Assembly: GCF_032144095.1 (NCBI RefSeq)
Contig: NZ_JAVSNJ010000014.1
Location: forward strand, 1 to 64,000
Source of the DNA: Sphaerochaeta sp032144095
GTDB lineage: Bacteria; Spirochaetota; Spirochaetia; Sphaerochaetales; Sphaerochaetaceae
DNA: 64,000 bases
Direction: 5' to 3'
In this document: positions 40,216 through 48,285 of the stretch, in pieces
Layout: every line of letters starts with the position of its first letter
Position numbering within the stretch: the first letter of the stretch is position 1
Notes under the pieces: model-generated
What the model saw: the letters and a program-made list of their open reading frames with translations, nothing else
What the model was told of the DNA's origin: nothing
Database searches by the model: none
Program-made: the position numbers and the translations under genes

Positions 40216-40722
40216 CTATTGGTCGGTCTCAATAGCGATGGAGACTGTTGACTTGTAGCTTCCTACCGGAGAACTGTTAACCAAGGCTTGGTCAACCAAT
40301 ATGGTAAGGGTATATGCATAAAAGATGGTTCCTGGAGTTGGGGTAAAATTCAACAGATGGAAATTGCCATCTCCGCTGTTATAGGTTGCAGGAGTGGAGC
40401 CAACCTTTACCTCACTAACCGGTATCATTGCGGGGTTGACAACATCCTGCTGCTCGAAATCAGAAATCGTCGCATTTACGATCAAGGGAATGGGAGTGTT
40501 TGTCTTGATGCCATAGTTCAGCACTGCCCCGTTAGGATTGAAGGCATCATTGACCGTTGGGCTCTCTTCAAAGGTGGCTTCAGAAGGAGCAGTCAGGAAT
40601 CCATGGATCAGATACCCAGGAACCGAGGTGGTCAGCCTGATGCTCACCGACGTCGAGCTGCCTACAGCCCCAAGTGACATTGCCAACAAAAATATATATA
40701 TGACTAGAAAATTCTTTTTCAT
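40216..40722 (-). CDS. Small exported beta-rich protein C
   Basis: This 168-residue protein has a signal peptide (MKKNFLVIYIFLLAMSLGAVG) and a mature part homologous to protein B, with the shared LIHGF, NDAFNPNGAVLNYGIKTN and closing GSYKSTVSI segments. ATG 40722 is chosen because it begins the signal peptide; the frame up to 40770 lies in the leader. No family was recognised. The regular strand pattern suggests a beta sandwich. It has its own promoter and terminator, as does protein B. Confidence 0.72.
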   Translation of the reverse strand: MKKNFLVIYIFLLAMSLGAVGSSTSVSIRLTTSVPGYLIHGFLTAPSEATFEESPTVNDAFNPNGAVLNYGIKTNTPIPLIVNATISDFEQQDVVNPAMIPVSEVKVGSTPATYNSGDGNFHLLNFTPTPGTIFYAYTLTILVDQALVNSSPVGSYKSTVSIAIETDQ

Positions 40723-40779
40723 AGTATTGATGGTTTCCTCCGAGAAAGTGTGCAAGTTCTTTCCGCTCATCTATACCTA

Positions 40780-40809
40780 ACTATAGCGCCATTGAGAAAC
40801 TTATGTCAA
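40780..40809 (-). promoter_or_regulatory. Sigma-70 type promoter of exported protein C
   Basis: On the minus strand TTGACATAAGT (-35 at 40809-40804) is followed after 18 bases by TATAGT (40785-40780). Confidence 0.7.
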
Positions 40810-41257
40810 GAACGCATTCAGTTTTACAATAAAATAATATTGATTTTTTGTTTATTCCTATTTATTTATTTTTATATATAGATTTACATGTTTTCATCTT
40901 ATGACATCCTTAAGGTAATTCTTTTTTGTCCAAAACCTCATATAGCCAACTTCTCCCAAAAACCAACAGTTCTATCCTTATGTCAATTTGCAATAAGTAC
41001 CAGGCACCTCTGAATAGTGCTCCTACTGTATAGATCTCTTCATAACCTTCTTTTCAGAAAAGGATTGGAATGAATATTCCCTAATCGTTTTAGCAGATAT
41101 CCTTATGCAACCACGCCCAAACTTCTAACATATCCTCACATCTTTGCATTGTAATTCCCCTTGAAACAGGATACTATCTAGGTGAAACCTTACAAATGTA
41201 AGAGGTTATCTATTTACGTCTCCTAACCAGAGACCAAAACCATGAGGATACATAAGA
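40810..41257. other. Intergenic region with a palindrome before gntR
   Basis: This AT-rich gap has no gene. The perfect palindrome CTTACAAATGTAAG at 41189-41202, within the nearly symmetric ACCTTACAAATGTAAGAGGT, lies 56 bases before the regulator start and could be its operator. No confident promoter was assigned. Confidence 0.4.
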
Positions 41258-41992
41258 ATGATAATGCCGATTGCTTCCGAAACAAAATCAACCATGATAG
41301 CTAATCAGCTCGAAGAGATGATTCTGTCCAAAAAATATAAGGCAGGGGAAAACCTCCCCAGCCAGCACACCCTCGCCCAACAGTTCTCTGCAAGCAGCAG
41401 AAGTGTCCGAGAAGCCTTCAAGAACCTTGAGGCCAAAGGACTCATTGAAGTTACCCAGGGAAAGAAGGCCATCGTAAAGAGCAACAACCTCGACCAGTTC
41501 GTTGAGTCCCTCTCCATGTCCATGATCAGCAAGCAAGCACCTGACAAGAAGCTGCTGACCGACCTCATGCAGGTAAGGACGACCATTGAGGTCTCTGCTA
41601 CCAGGGAGCTCTCCCGCGACCCCAGCAGAATGCTCATCGTCCGCTCCCTCGACCGCAGCTGCACCAAGATGGAGCAGATGCTACCCTCCCTGGAATCGGG
41701 AAAGGACATCGAGGCCATCAACCGGTTCAAGCAGATCGATTTCGAATTCCATGCTGCCCTGATCAAGTCAAATGACAACGTCATCCTCAGCAGCATTTAC
41801 GAAAACCTTGCCCCCCAACTCTACGCAGCACTTGACCGCCTTCCGGAATCCTTCAACGAGCAGCGCAAGAAGGTCAACGAGTATCGTTACCTGGTTGAGG
41901 CCCTTGAAAATGGGCAGACCGACCTGGCCGTAGCACTTACCCTGGTCAACCTGACCAACATCAAGGACAAGTTCGAGCAGCTCAAGCTCTAG
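41258..41992 (+). CDS. GntR family regulator, FCD type, paralogue 1
   Basis: This 244-residue regulator has an N-terminal winged helix (KKYKAGENLPSQHTLAQQF then SSRSVREAFKNLEAKGL) and an FCD ligand domain with histidines and aspartates in FEFHAALIKSND and the C-terminal part. It shares the unusual endings SNNLDQFVESLS and ENGQTDLAVAL with the next regulator, so the two arose by tandem duplication. Start ATG 41258 has GAGG about ten bases upstream. No catabolic operon adjoins it. Target and effector are unknown. Confidence 0.88.
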   Translation: MIMPIASETKSTMIANQLEEMILSKKYKAGENLPSQHTLAQQFSASSRSVREAFKNLEAKGLIEVTQGKKAIVKSNNLDQFVESLSMSMISKQAPDKKLLTDLMQVRTTIEVSATRELSRDPSRMLIVRSLDRSCTKMEQMLPSLESGKDIEAINRFKQIDFEFHAALIKSNDNVILSSIYENLAPQLYAALDRLPESFNEQRKKVNEYRYLVEALENGQTDLAVALTLVNLTNIKDKFEQLKL

Positions 41993-42014
41993 TACATCCT
42001 TATTCCATCAACAG

Positions 42015-42042
42015 CAGGGGAGCTTCTAGCTCCCCTGTTTTT
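42015..42042 (+). terminator. Intrinsic terminator after gntR paralogue 1
   Basis: CAGGGGAGCT (42015-42024) pairs with AGCTCCCCTG (42028-42037) and TTTTT follows. From 42043 to 42293 the sequence is AT-rich and holds no gene; it must contain the promoter of the next regulator, but none was assigned with confidence. Confidence 0.85.
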
Positions 42043-42293
42043 ATCCCTTCCCATGATCATAACCATATATATTTACGAGAAATATACCTTCCCTTATGCA
42101 TAAATTCATATGTCAAAGGTATGGTATATGCATCTATTTTCTTATACTAGATACAACTGATGACATATATAATATTTTTGATATCTTGCTATTGCAAAAA
42201 GTTACGATACAGGTTACCTTAATAATAGGATACAACATAGAACTTATGACATCTTAAGTTTGTACATAGCTTGTATTGAAAAGGGATATTTTA

Positions 42294-43043
42294 ATGAATT
42301 ATCTTTCAGAAACCAAATCAACCAGAATAGCCACTGCGCTTGAAACAATGATACTCGATAACACCCTGAAAAGTGGAACTTTCCTGCCATCACAACAACT
42401 GCTGGCAGAGCAATTCCAGACTTCGAGCCGTCCGATCCGGGAAGCGTTGAAGCTTCTTGAGGCAAAGGGCCTGGTAATCATCACCCAAGGTCGTCGTGCG
42501 CAGATCCGTAGCAACAACCTCGACCAATACGTGGAGTCCCTATCCACTACCCTCGTCAACAGCCCCATAAGTACCGGCAAACTCATGAGAAACCTTATGC
42601 AGGTACGTATCTCAGTTGCCACCAGTGCCGCAAGGGAGTTCACCAGGCTCCAGGACCGTGAGGCCTATCTTGCCCAGCTTTGGCGTGCAAGCAACACCAT
42701 GGAGGCAGCCCTACCCAAAATTTTCAAGAAAGATGCCCAGGGGCTCAAGATGTTCCAGGATGCAGAGAATGAGTTCCACCAGATCCTCATCAATGCAAAC
42801 GGGAACCAGATCCTCATCTGCATCTATGACAACCTGGCTCCCATGCTAGTCACAGCCCTCAATGCCATCAAATTCACCCCTGCCCAAATCGAAAAGCGTG
42901 TCCGTGATTACTCCTATCTTTGTGAAGCTCTCCAAAACGGGCAGACAGACCTCGCCGTAGCCCTTGTGCTGGTTACCCTCACCACTTTGGAGAACAAGGT
43001 AATTGACCGCTATCCTGACGATAGCGCGGTTGCCTACGCCTAA
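42294..43043 (+). CDS. GntR family regulator, FCD type, paralogue 2
   Basis: This 249-residue paralogue of the previous regulator has a winged helix (LKSGTFLPSQQLLAEQF, SSRPIREALKLLEAKGL), the shared SNNLDQYVESLS linker and an FCD domain (FHQILINANGN, LQNGQTDLAVALVLV). ATG 42294 has a GGGA element nine bases upstream; the frame from 42276 is less supported. The two proteins may form heterodimers or bind similar operators. The gene ends in a hairpin that overlaps the ribosome-binding site of the following ABC ATPase gene. Confidence 0.88.
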   Translation: MNYLSETKSTRIATALETMILDNTLKSGTFLPSQQLLAEQFQTSSRPIREALKLLEAKGLVIITQGRRAQIRSNNLDQYVESLSTTLVNSPISTGKLMRNLMQVRISVATSAAREFTRLQDREAYLAQLWRASNTMEAALPKIFKKDAQGLKMFQDAENEFHQILINANGNQILICIYDNLAPMLVTALNAIKFTPAQIEKRVRDYSYLCEALQNGQTDLAVALVLVTLTTLENKVIDRYPDDSAVAYA

Positions 43044-43065
43044 CTGAGGCCGGTCCTTCAGCAAG

Positions 43066-43106
43066 ATGCCTCCCCTGTGGTATAGTCCACACAGGAGGCA
43101 TTTTTT
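43066..43106 (+). terminator. Terminator hairpin overlapping the next gene's ribosome-binding site
   Basis: ATGCCTCCCCTGTG (43066-43079) pairs with CACAGGAGGCAT (43090-43101), with one bulged C, and a T-run continues to 43106 immediately before ATG 43107. The AGGAGG at 43093-43098 is in the 3' arm. An extended -10-like TGGTATAGT lies in the loop region. Confidence 0.7.
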
Positions 43107-43889
43107 ATGGGTGAACGGATCATTGAGATTGCACATGCAACAGTACGAAGACAAGGCAGACCAATTCTTGACGATGTCTCCTTTTCGGTTACCAGAGGCG
43201 AGCATGTAGCAATAATCGGACCCAACGGGGCGGGGAAAAGCACCCTGGTCCAGGTCATCAGTGAAGAGATCCACCCCTTGTACAACCCCCTCTCCAAGCG
43301 AATCCTCTTTGGGCAACCACGATGGCAGGTCCTGGAACTGAGAAAGCAGCTCGGCATCGTCTCCCAGTCGCTGCAGTACCTGTGCAATAGCACCTATAAA
43401 GCCTGGGAAATCGTGGCATCGGGCTTCTTCAGCTCCATAGGGCTGGACTTCCATCACCAGGTTACAGAAGGGCAGCTTCTGAAGGTGGAAGCGACCATGA
43501 AAACCTATGGTGTCTGGCCTCTGGAGGAGAAGCAGATGAACCGCCTCTCCTCTGGCGAGGCAAGACGGGTGCTCCTCTGCCGGGCAAGTGTGCACGACCC
43601 CCAGGTAATGCTGCTCGACGAAGCTGGGGCCAACCTCGACTTCCCCTCCCGTCACCTCTACCGCTCTTCCCTCGAGCAGCTGGACAGGGAAGGAAAGACA
43701 CTCATCCTTGCAACCCATGAACTGAGCGAGATCATCCCAGCCATCGCTCGCGTGGTGGTCATGAGCAAGGGGAAGATCGTGGCAGACGGTCCCAAGGAAG
43801 AGATCATACGCGAGGATGTCCTCTCTGCGGTATATGGCTCGAAGGTCTTCATCGACAAAAGGGAAGGACTCTTCACAGCCTGGTGCTAA
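43107..43889 (+). CDS. Orphan ABC transporter ATP-binding protein
   Basis: This 260-residue single ATPase domain has Walker A GPNGAGKST, a signature region NRLSSGEARR (LSSGE instead of LSGGQ), Walker B VMLLDEAGANLD and switch histidine LATHELSE. It most resembles ModF/YlmA-like ATPases that lack partner permeases, and it has no membrane partner gene nearby. Its role could be regulation, a cytoplasmic machine or work with a remote permease. Its AGGAGG ribosome-binding site lies in the hairpin after the GntR gene, which could limit translation. Confidence 0.85.
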   Translation: MGERIIEIAHATVRRQGRPILDDVSFSVTRGEHVAIIGPNGAGKSTLVQVISEEIHPLYNPLSKRILFGQPRWQVLELRKQLGIVSQSLQYLCNSTYKAWEIVASGFFSSIGLDFHHQVTEGQLLKVEATMKTYGVWPLEEKQMNRLSSGEARRVLLCRASVHDPQVMLLDEAGANLDFPSRHLYRSSLEQLDREGKTLILATHELSEIIPAIARVVVMSKGKIVADGPKEEIIREDVLSAVYGSKVFIDKREGLFTAWC

Positions 43890-43970
43890 TCTGCTATTCT
43901 CTGTTTTTTCCCACGTCTCCTCTTTTTTGTAGTATATTTCTCATAAGAACATAACAAGCGAGGTCTACCT

Positions 43971-44561
43971 ATGAAGCGTTGTTCCATAATAATTCACAGT
44001 GTAAGCGGCAACTGTTTCATCATCGGTTCCTATCTTCAGGAACTCATGATGGAGCGCAACGTCGATGCGAGGCTCTACCGTGTTGAGGATCCCGACCTGC
44101 ACATCTGGGCGAACACCCAAGAAACCACCAATGATTTCTATGAGGATATTCTTGCCCTTCCCGTAGCAAACACCTCGACCCTCCTCAAAAGTGACATGAT
44201 CATCCTGGGTAGCCCTACCCGTTTTGGAAATACCACAGCGGAGATGAAGACCTTCCTTGACACCACAGTCCCCCTCAGCAAGGACCAGAGCCTCGAAAGC
44301 AAGTTCTTTGCCTGTTTCACCAGCTGTTCCCACTCCACCTGTGAAGGGGCCCACACCCTCAGCGCCATGATCTACTGGGCACAGAGCATGGGGATGCTCC
44401 ACATTCCCTATGGTGTCCATGAGGACCTTGACAGCTACGACCAGCCTGTCGCCGGCCTCGTACATCTGGCAGGAAAAGAGGATTCCATCCGTCCTAGCGA
44501 CCGCCTTGGCAAGGAGATGGAGACCTATGCAGACATCCTGAGTGCATACATCCAGGAGTAG
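43971..44561 (+). CDS. Flavodoxin-like FMN protein
   Basis: This 196-residue protein has a flavodoxin/NAD(P)H-dependent FMN reductase fold. The phosphate-binding loop is HSVSGNCFIIG after the first strand, and the FMN isoalloxazine-contacting segment is GSPTRFGNTTAEMKTFLD. The cysteine-containing TSCSHSTCEGA stretch is unusual. It may act as a quinone or flavin reductase or an electron carrier. GAGG lies seven bases before the ATG. It is monocistronic and ends in a hairpin shared with the convergent operon. Confidence 0.8.
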   Translation: MKRCSIIIHSVSGNCFIIGSYLQELMMERNVDARLYRVEDPDLHIWANTQETTNDFYEDILALPVANTSTLLKSDMIILGSPTRFGNTTAEMKTFLDTTVPLSKDQSLESKFFACFTSCSHSTCEGAHTLSAMIYWAQSMGMLHIPYGVHEDLDSYDQPVAGLVHLAGKEDSIRPSDRLGKEMETYADILSAYIQE

Positions 44562-44591
44562 AGAGATCTCCATACCTGGTTTCATCGAAAA

Positions 44592-44614
44592 GGAAGCGGC
44601 CGTTGACCGCTTCC
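44592..44614. terminator. Bidirectional terminator
   Basis: GGAAGCGG (44592-44599) pairs with CCGCTTCC (44607-44614). T-rich TTTCTTTG follows on the plus strand and TTTTCG on the minus strand, between converging genes. Confidence 0.75.
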
Positions 44615-44645
44615 TTTCTTTGTTTCATGCTATGGAACTGGTTTC

Positions 44646-45542
44646 CTATTCCTTGGAGAAAAACCCCTTGATCCTGTTGACCCAACGCAAGAGCCGGCCC
44701 CTACCGTAGCGGGCCTTGTAGTCGTTGGTGGCACTCTCGATGGAGACCTCATGGCTACCACTCATATGCTTGAGATTGTCCCAATGGCGTACTATCCACA
44801 TATAGAGGTCACTCTCGGTATTTCCCGGAAAGGAAGCAAGAAGCTTTGACCGACGAATCTCCTCAACGATTGGCGAGTAGACAGTGCGGTACCACGAACG
44901 GGCTGCCGTCTCAAAACTCAGCTCCTCTTCCTTTCCCTCATTGAGGTAGTACTTGTGCACAAGGATGTGGTTGACCATCTCCGGATAGGAACCGGGGGAG
45001 GTAAAGGCAATCTGGTCCATGGGAAGAAAGGAGGGGGTATACTGTTCGATGAACCGCTCCCGCTCGTAGGCGACAACCCGTTTGGCCAGCTGTTTCATGG
45101 TCAGTCCGGGCTCAAGGGGGATTTCCGTGTCCAGGCGGACAACCTCGGCATCGATGAACTCGACCCCTTGGGTCTTTGCCACCGAGACGCGGTGGTTCCC
45201 ATCGCGCACAAAATACCAGTCCCCTACCTGATAGACAGAGATGGGAGGGAGGATCACATACTCCTTGGCAGCCCTGTCTATGGATTGCCAGCGCGATCGG
45301 AGCAGTTCCTTCTTCGGATAGAAAGCCAGGGTAAAGTCCTGGTACCTTCCCTCACTGCCGATGATCTTGGCTACAGAGATGGTCCTCATCCCCAGATAGG
45401 TCTCATTCTTTGGCTTGATCATCTCGGTGACCGCATAGAGGGAGAGCAGGTCCGTATTCTTCCAGGCAAGGCTGCCCATCAGGGACTGCATCCTTCCCCG
45501 TGAACGGGCTTTCTCAAAATCCTCACGGGCTTGGTTGGACAT
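44646..45542 (-). CDS. ParB/sulfiredoxin-like domain protein
   Basis: This 298-residue protein has a ParB-like N-terminal-domain core: YVILPPISVYQVGD followed by FVRDGNHRVSVAKTQG, the pattern of the ParB/Srx superfamily. There is no obvious helix-turn-helix, so a chromosome partition role is unlikely. Related proteins are annotated as putative transcriptional regulators or nucleases, and function is unknown. ATG 45542 directly follows the phosphoesterase stop, with GGGA upstream. It is the last gene of the long nucleoside unit and is followed by a terminator. Confidence 0.75.
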   Translation of the reverse strand: MSNQAREDFEKARSRGRMQSLMGSLAWKNTDLLSLYAVTEMIKPKNETYLGMRTISVAKIIGSEGRYQDFTLAFYPKKELLRSRWQSIDRAAKEYVILPPISVYQVGDWYFVRDGNHRVSVAKTQGVEFIDAEVVRLDTEIPLEPGLTMKQLAKRVVAYERERFIEQYTPSFLPMDQIAFTSPGSYPEMVNHILVHKYYLNEGKEEELSFETAARSWYRTVYSPIVEEIRRSKLLASFPGNTESDLYMWIVRHWDNLKHMSGSHEVSIESATNDYKARYGRGRLLRWVNRIKGFFSKE

Positions 45543-45543
45543 A

Positions 45544-46251
45544 TCAATTCCCATTGGCACTATCCTTTCCTAGTGAAGGGTCCTCCAGCATGTAGTTCTG
45601 GAAGACGTTGATAATCTTGGTTTCCTTGAAGACAGTATGCCGGTTTGCGTTGAGGTCATGCAAGTGAATATGCCCGTGCAACAGGTATGTAGGCTTGAAC
45701 CACTCCATAAAGGTCAGAAATGTGGCAAACCCCTGATGGCAGCGGTCGGAATCGTCACCCAACCCCAGGGGGGCCGCATGGGTTAGCAGGATGTCCAGAT
45801 ACCTGCCACGGAAGAGTCGGTTGAAGAGGAGGTGGGGAACCATCTTCATCACCCTGAAGAACATCTCACGCTCGGTGAACTGGTGCTTCCCCTTGTTGTA
45901 GCGCATCGCCCCGCCGAGGCCTGCGATGATGAGCTTGTTGCGCTTGTCATAGACAACCTTCCCGTCGACAAAGTCACCACCAAAGGCTGGAAGCACCTGT
46001 ACCTCGCCCTTTCCGTCAGAGTATCCGTACTGCACGATCGCCGAGGAAGAGGTAAACTGGTGCAAAAACTCCAGGTTATGGTTTCCGAACACAAAATAGA
46101 GAGGCTTGTTCAGCGACGATATGATGAACTCGTAGTACTTGAGCGGGAGGTCCCCCGCTGCCAGTACCAGGTCGACATCCCCATACCGCGATACGATGTT
46201 CTTGGAGTAGATCAGGGGGTCGGTCTCATCGGAGATACAGAGTATTTTCAT
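45544..46251 (-). CDS. Metallophosphoesterase family protein
   Basis: This 235-residue protein is of the calcineurin-like phosphoesterase superfamily. The motifs are LCISDETD (in place of the usual DxH), LVLAAGDLP, VFGNHNLEF, LLTHAAPLG and LLHGHIHLHD. The first-motif histidine is replaced by threonine, which may change metal binding while the other ligands remain. It might hydrolyse a phosphodiester or nucleotide product. It lies between an SDR gene and the ParB-like gene in the nucleoside unit. Confidence 0.85.
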   Translation of the reverse strand: MKILCISDETDPLIYSKNIVSRYGDVDLVLAAGDLPLKYYEFIISSLNKPLYFVFGNHNLEFLHQFTSSSAIVQYGYSDGKGEVQVLPAFGGDFVDGKVVYDKRNKLIIAGLGGAMRYNKGKHQFTEREMFFRVMKMVPHLLFNRLFRGRYLDILLTHAAPLGLGDDSDRCHQGFATFLTFMEWFKPTYLLHGHIHLHDLNANRHTVFKETKIINVFQNYMLEDPSLGKDSANGN

Positions 46252-46253
46252 GG

Positions 46254-46961
46254 CTATCCCACCAGGTATCCACAGTCTACGGTTATGACCTCTGCCGTTA
46301 TCGCAGGGGAGTCGGAGAGGAAACGGACACAGGAGGCGACCTCCTCCGCCTTCACCATCCGCTTGAGCAGTGCGCGCTGCTCAAACATCTCTACCACAGG
46401 GTTTTCCCCTTCATGGAGGTAGGGGGCATCAAGCAGGCCCGGGGCAACTGCATTGACCCGTATGGCGGGTGCAAGTTCGGCAGCAAGGCTCCTGGTATAG
46501 GAGACGACCGCACCTTTGGAGGCATCGTAGTGGGCTGTCAGGCCAAAGCCAGGGTGCAGGGCATGTATTGAGGCGATATTGATGATGCTGGCCTGCCTGG
46601 ACTGCTTGAGCAGAGGAATGGCTCCCCGGGTAACCAGGAAAAGACCCTTCACATTGGTATCAAATACCCTATCCCAGTCGGAGGTGGACAGGCTCTGCTG
46701 CTCGCCAAGGGTAAAGAGGCCGCTGTTGTTTACCAGGACATCGAGGCTGTGCAGTCTGGAAAAAAGATCGGTGACACTCTCCTCTTTGAGCAGGTCCAGG
46801 GCCATGATGGTCAGTTTTGGCCCAAGTTCCTCTCTCAGCTGTTCCGCCCTCTCCTTGCTATGGGCGTAGGTGCAGATCACAGAATCCCCGGCATGGATGA
46901 ACTGCCTGCAGATAGCCTCTCCCAAATTGCTTGTTCCACCGGTAACCAAAACTGTCCTCAT
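46254..46961 (-). CDS. Short-chain dehydrogenase/reductase
   Basis: This 235-residue SDR has the cofactor loop VTGGTSNLGEAI, the NNSG motif, a catalytic serine in INIASIHAL and the tyrosine-lysine pair in HYDASKGA. The arginine-rich start of the second strand (THAHSKERAEQL region) suggests NADP preference. ATG 46961 has GAGGAGG upstream and overlaps the cupin stop by four bases. Its substrate is unknown. As part of the nucleoside operon it may reduce or oxidise a pentose-derived carbonyl. Confidence 0.88.
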   Translation of the reverse strand: MRTVLVTGGTSNLGEAICRQFIHAGDSVICTYAHSKERAEQLREELGPKLTIMALDLLKEESVTDLFSRLHSLDVLVNNSGLFTLGEQQSLSTSDWDRVFDTNVKGLFLVTRGAIPLLKQSRQASIINIASIHALHPGFGLTAHYDASKGAVVSYTRSLAAELAPAIRVNAVAPGLLDAPYLHEGENPVVEMFEQRALLKRMVKAEEVASCVRFLSDSPAITAEVITVDCGYLVG

Positions 46962-47437
46962 CGATCCTCCTCGCGTAGGAAATCCACAAGACGAGTGCAC
47001 GTTGGATAGTCATCCAACAGGGCCTTTGTGCCCTGCACATAGCGATCGGGGTCATAGGGCGGGCACATGGTGGTTGCACAGAGGGCATATCCCCCCTCCA
47101 ACAACCTTGTCCCCTGATAGCATCCCCCGGGGACGAGGGAAAGGGGTGCTACAGCTTCCCCAACAGGACCAAGCAAGGTAAGGCTATGCCTTCCGTCAGG
47201 ATAGAGCACCAGCTGCTCAAGCCTGGACCCCTGCAAAAAATACCAGAGCTCATCGGTTGGCAACCAGTGCAGGGACGAGAAGCTATCCTCCGTTACCAGG
47301 TAGTAGATCGTCCCCCCCAAGATGGCAGAACCGCTCCGGTGGGTATAGTACTTGCGAAAGTACCCACCTTCGCCTTCAAGCCTCTCAAGGCCGAGCTTCT
47401 GTATGAGGTGGCGAACCTCTTCCTCTAGAACGGCCAT
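46958..47437 (-). CDS. Cupin family protein (DUF985)
   Basis: This 159-residue single-domain cupin is of the DUF985 type, with LERLEGEGGYFRKYY, GTIYYLVTEDSFSSLHWLPTDE, WYFLQGS and LVPGGCYQG. Cupins of this family are small jelly-roll proteins, probably binding a sugar nucleotide or metal; function is unresolved. Its start overlaps the purine nucleoside phosphorylase gene by 13 bases and its stop overlaps the SDR start by four, which indicates tight coupling. Confidence 0.85.
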   Translation of the reverse strand: MAVLEEEVRHLIQKLGLERLEGEGGYFRKYYTHRSGSAILGGTIYYLVTEDSFSSLHWLPTDELWYFLQGSRLEQLVLYPDGRHSLTLLGPVGEAVAPLSLVPGGCYQGTRLLEGGYALCATTMCPPYDPDRYVQGTKALLDDYPTCTRLVDFLREEDR

Positions 47438-48255
47438 TGGCGGGTGACCCTACGGATCAGGTTTCCAAAGCCTTCCTTGACCAACTCCCCGGTCTCCATC
47501 ACCTCCTCATGGTTGAGGGGTTGCTGCAGAATTCCTGCGGCCATATTGGTGATGCAGCTGATACCCAACACCCTCATGCGCATATGGCTTGCCGCAATGG
47601 CTTCCGGGACCGTGGACATGCCCACGGCATCGGATCCAAGGATCCTTGCTGCACGAACCTCTGCAGGAGTCTCGAAGGAGGGGCCGGCAAAGAACATGTA
47701 GATACCTTCCTGCAGGGTCATACCCAAGGAAGCGGCCTCTTTTCTTGCAATGGCCATAAGGGACTTGTCATAGGTGCCGGTCATGTCAAAGAAACGGGGG
47801 CCCAGGTCATCATAGTTCGGCCCGCGCATCGGGCTGTCGGCAATAAGCTTGATATGGTCGGTGATCAACATGAGGTCGCCCACCTTGAAGGAGGTGTTGA
47901 CCCCACCTGCAGCGTTGGTTACCAACAGGTCCTTGATCCCAAGGGCATGCATGACCTGGATGGGAAACACCACCTGGTCCATTCCATAGCCCTCATAGTA
48001 GTGGAAGCGGCCCTGCATGCACATGACACGCTTGCCCTCCAGCGTTCCCACGACCAACCGGCCCTTGTGTCCAAAGACCGTGGATACGGGAAAGAAGGGG
48101 ACATCCTTGTAGGAGATGTAGATGCGGTCCTCCAACTGCTCGGCCAGATCCCCCAACCCACTGCCAAGTACCATGCCGATCAAAACAGGCTCCTCACCAA
48201 TACGTGAGGTGATGTACATCGCAGCCTCTTGCATCTTTTCCTTGAGATTCTCCAT
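47425..48255 (-). CDS. Purine-nucleoside phosphorylase
   Basis: This 276-residue enzyme cleaves purine nucleosides with phosphate into free base and ribose-1-phosphate. It is of the trimeric class: GMVLGSGLGDLAEQL for phosphate binding, GRFHYYEGY, TNAAGGVN, ITDHIKLIADSPMRGPN, a glutamate in FAGPSFETPAE and a base-contacting asparagine in CITNMAAG. GGAGG stands just before the ATG. It follows an ABC nucleoside importer in the same direction, so imported purine nucleosides would be used here for salvage and pentose supply. Confidence 0.95.
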   Translation of the reverse strand: MENLKEKMQEAAMYITSRIGEEPVLIGMVLGSGLGDLAEQLEDRIYISYKDVPFFPVSTVFGHKGRLVVGTLEGKRVMCMQGRFHYYEGYGMDQVVFPIQVMHALGIKDLLVTNAAGGVNTSFKVGDLMLITDHIKLIADSPMRGPNYDDLGPRFFDMTGTYDKSLMAIARKEAASLGMTLQEGIYMFFAGPSFETPAEVRAARILGSDAVGMSTVPEAIAASHMRMRVLGISCITNMAAGILQQPLNHEEVMETGELVKEGFGNLIRRVTRQWPF

Positions 48256-48285
48256 ATATCCTCCAATTATCAGTTGTATAGCAGG

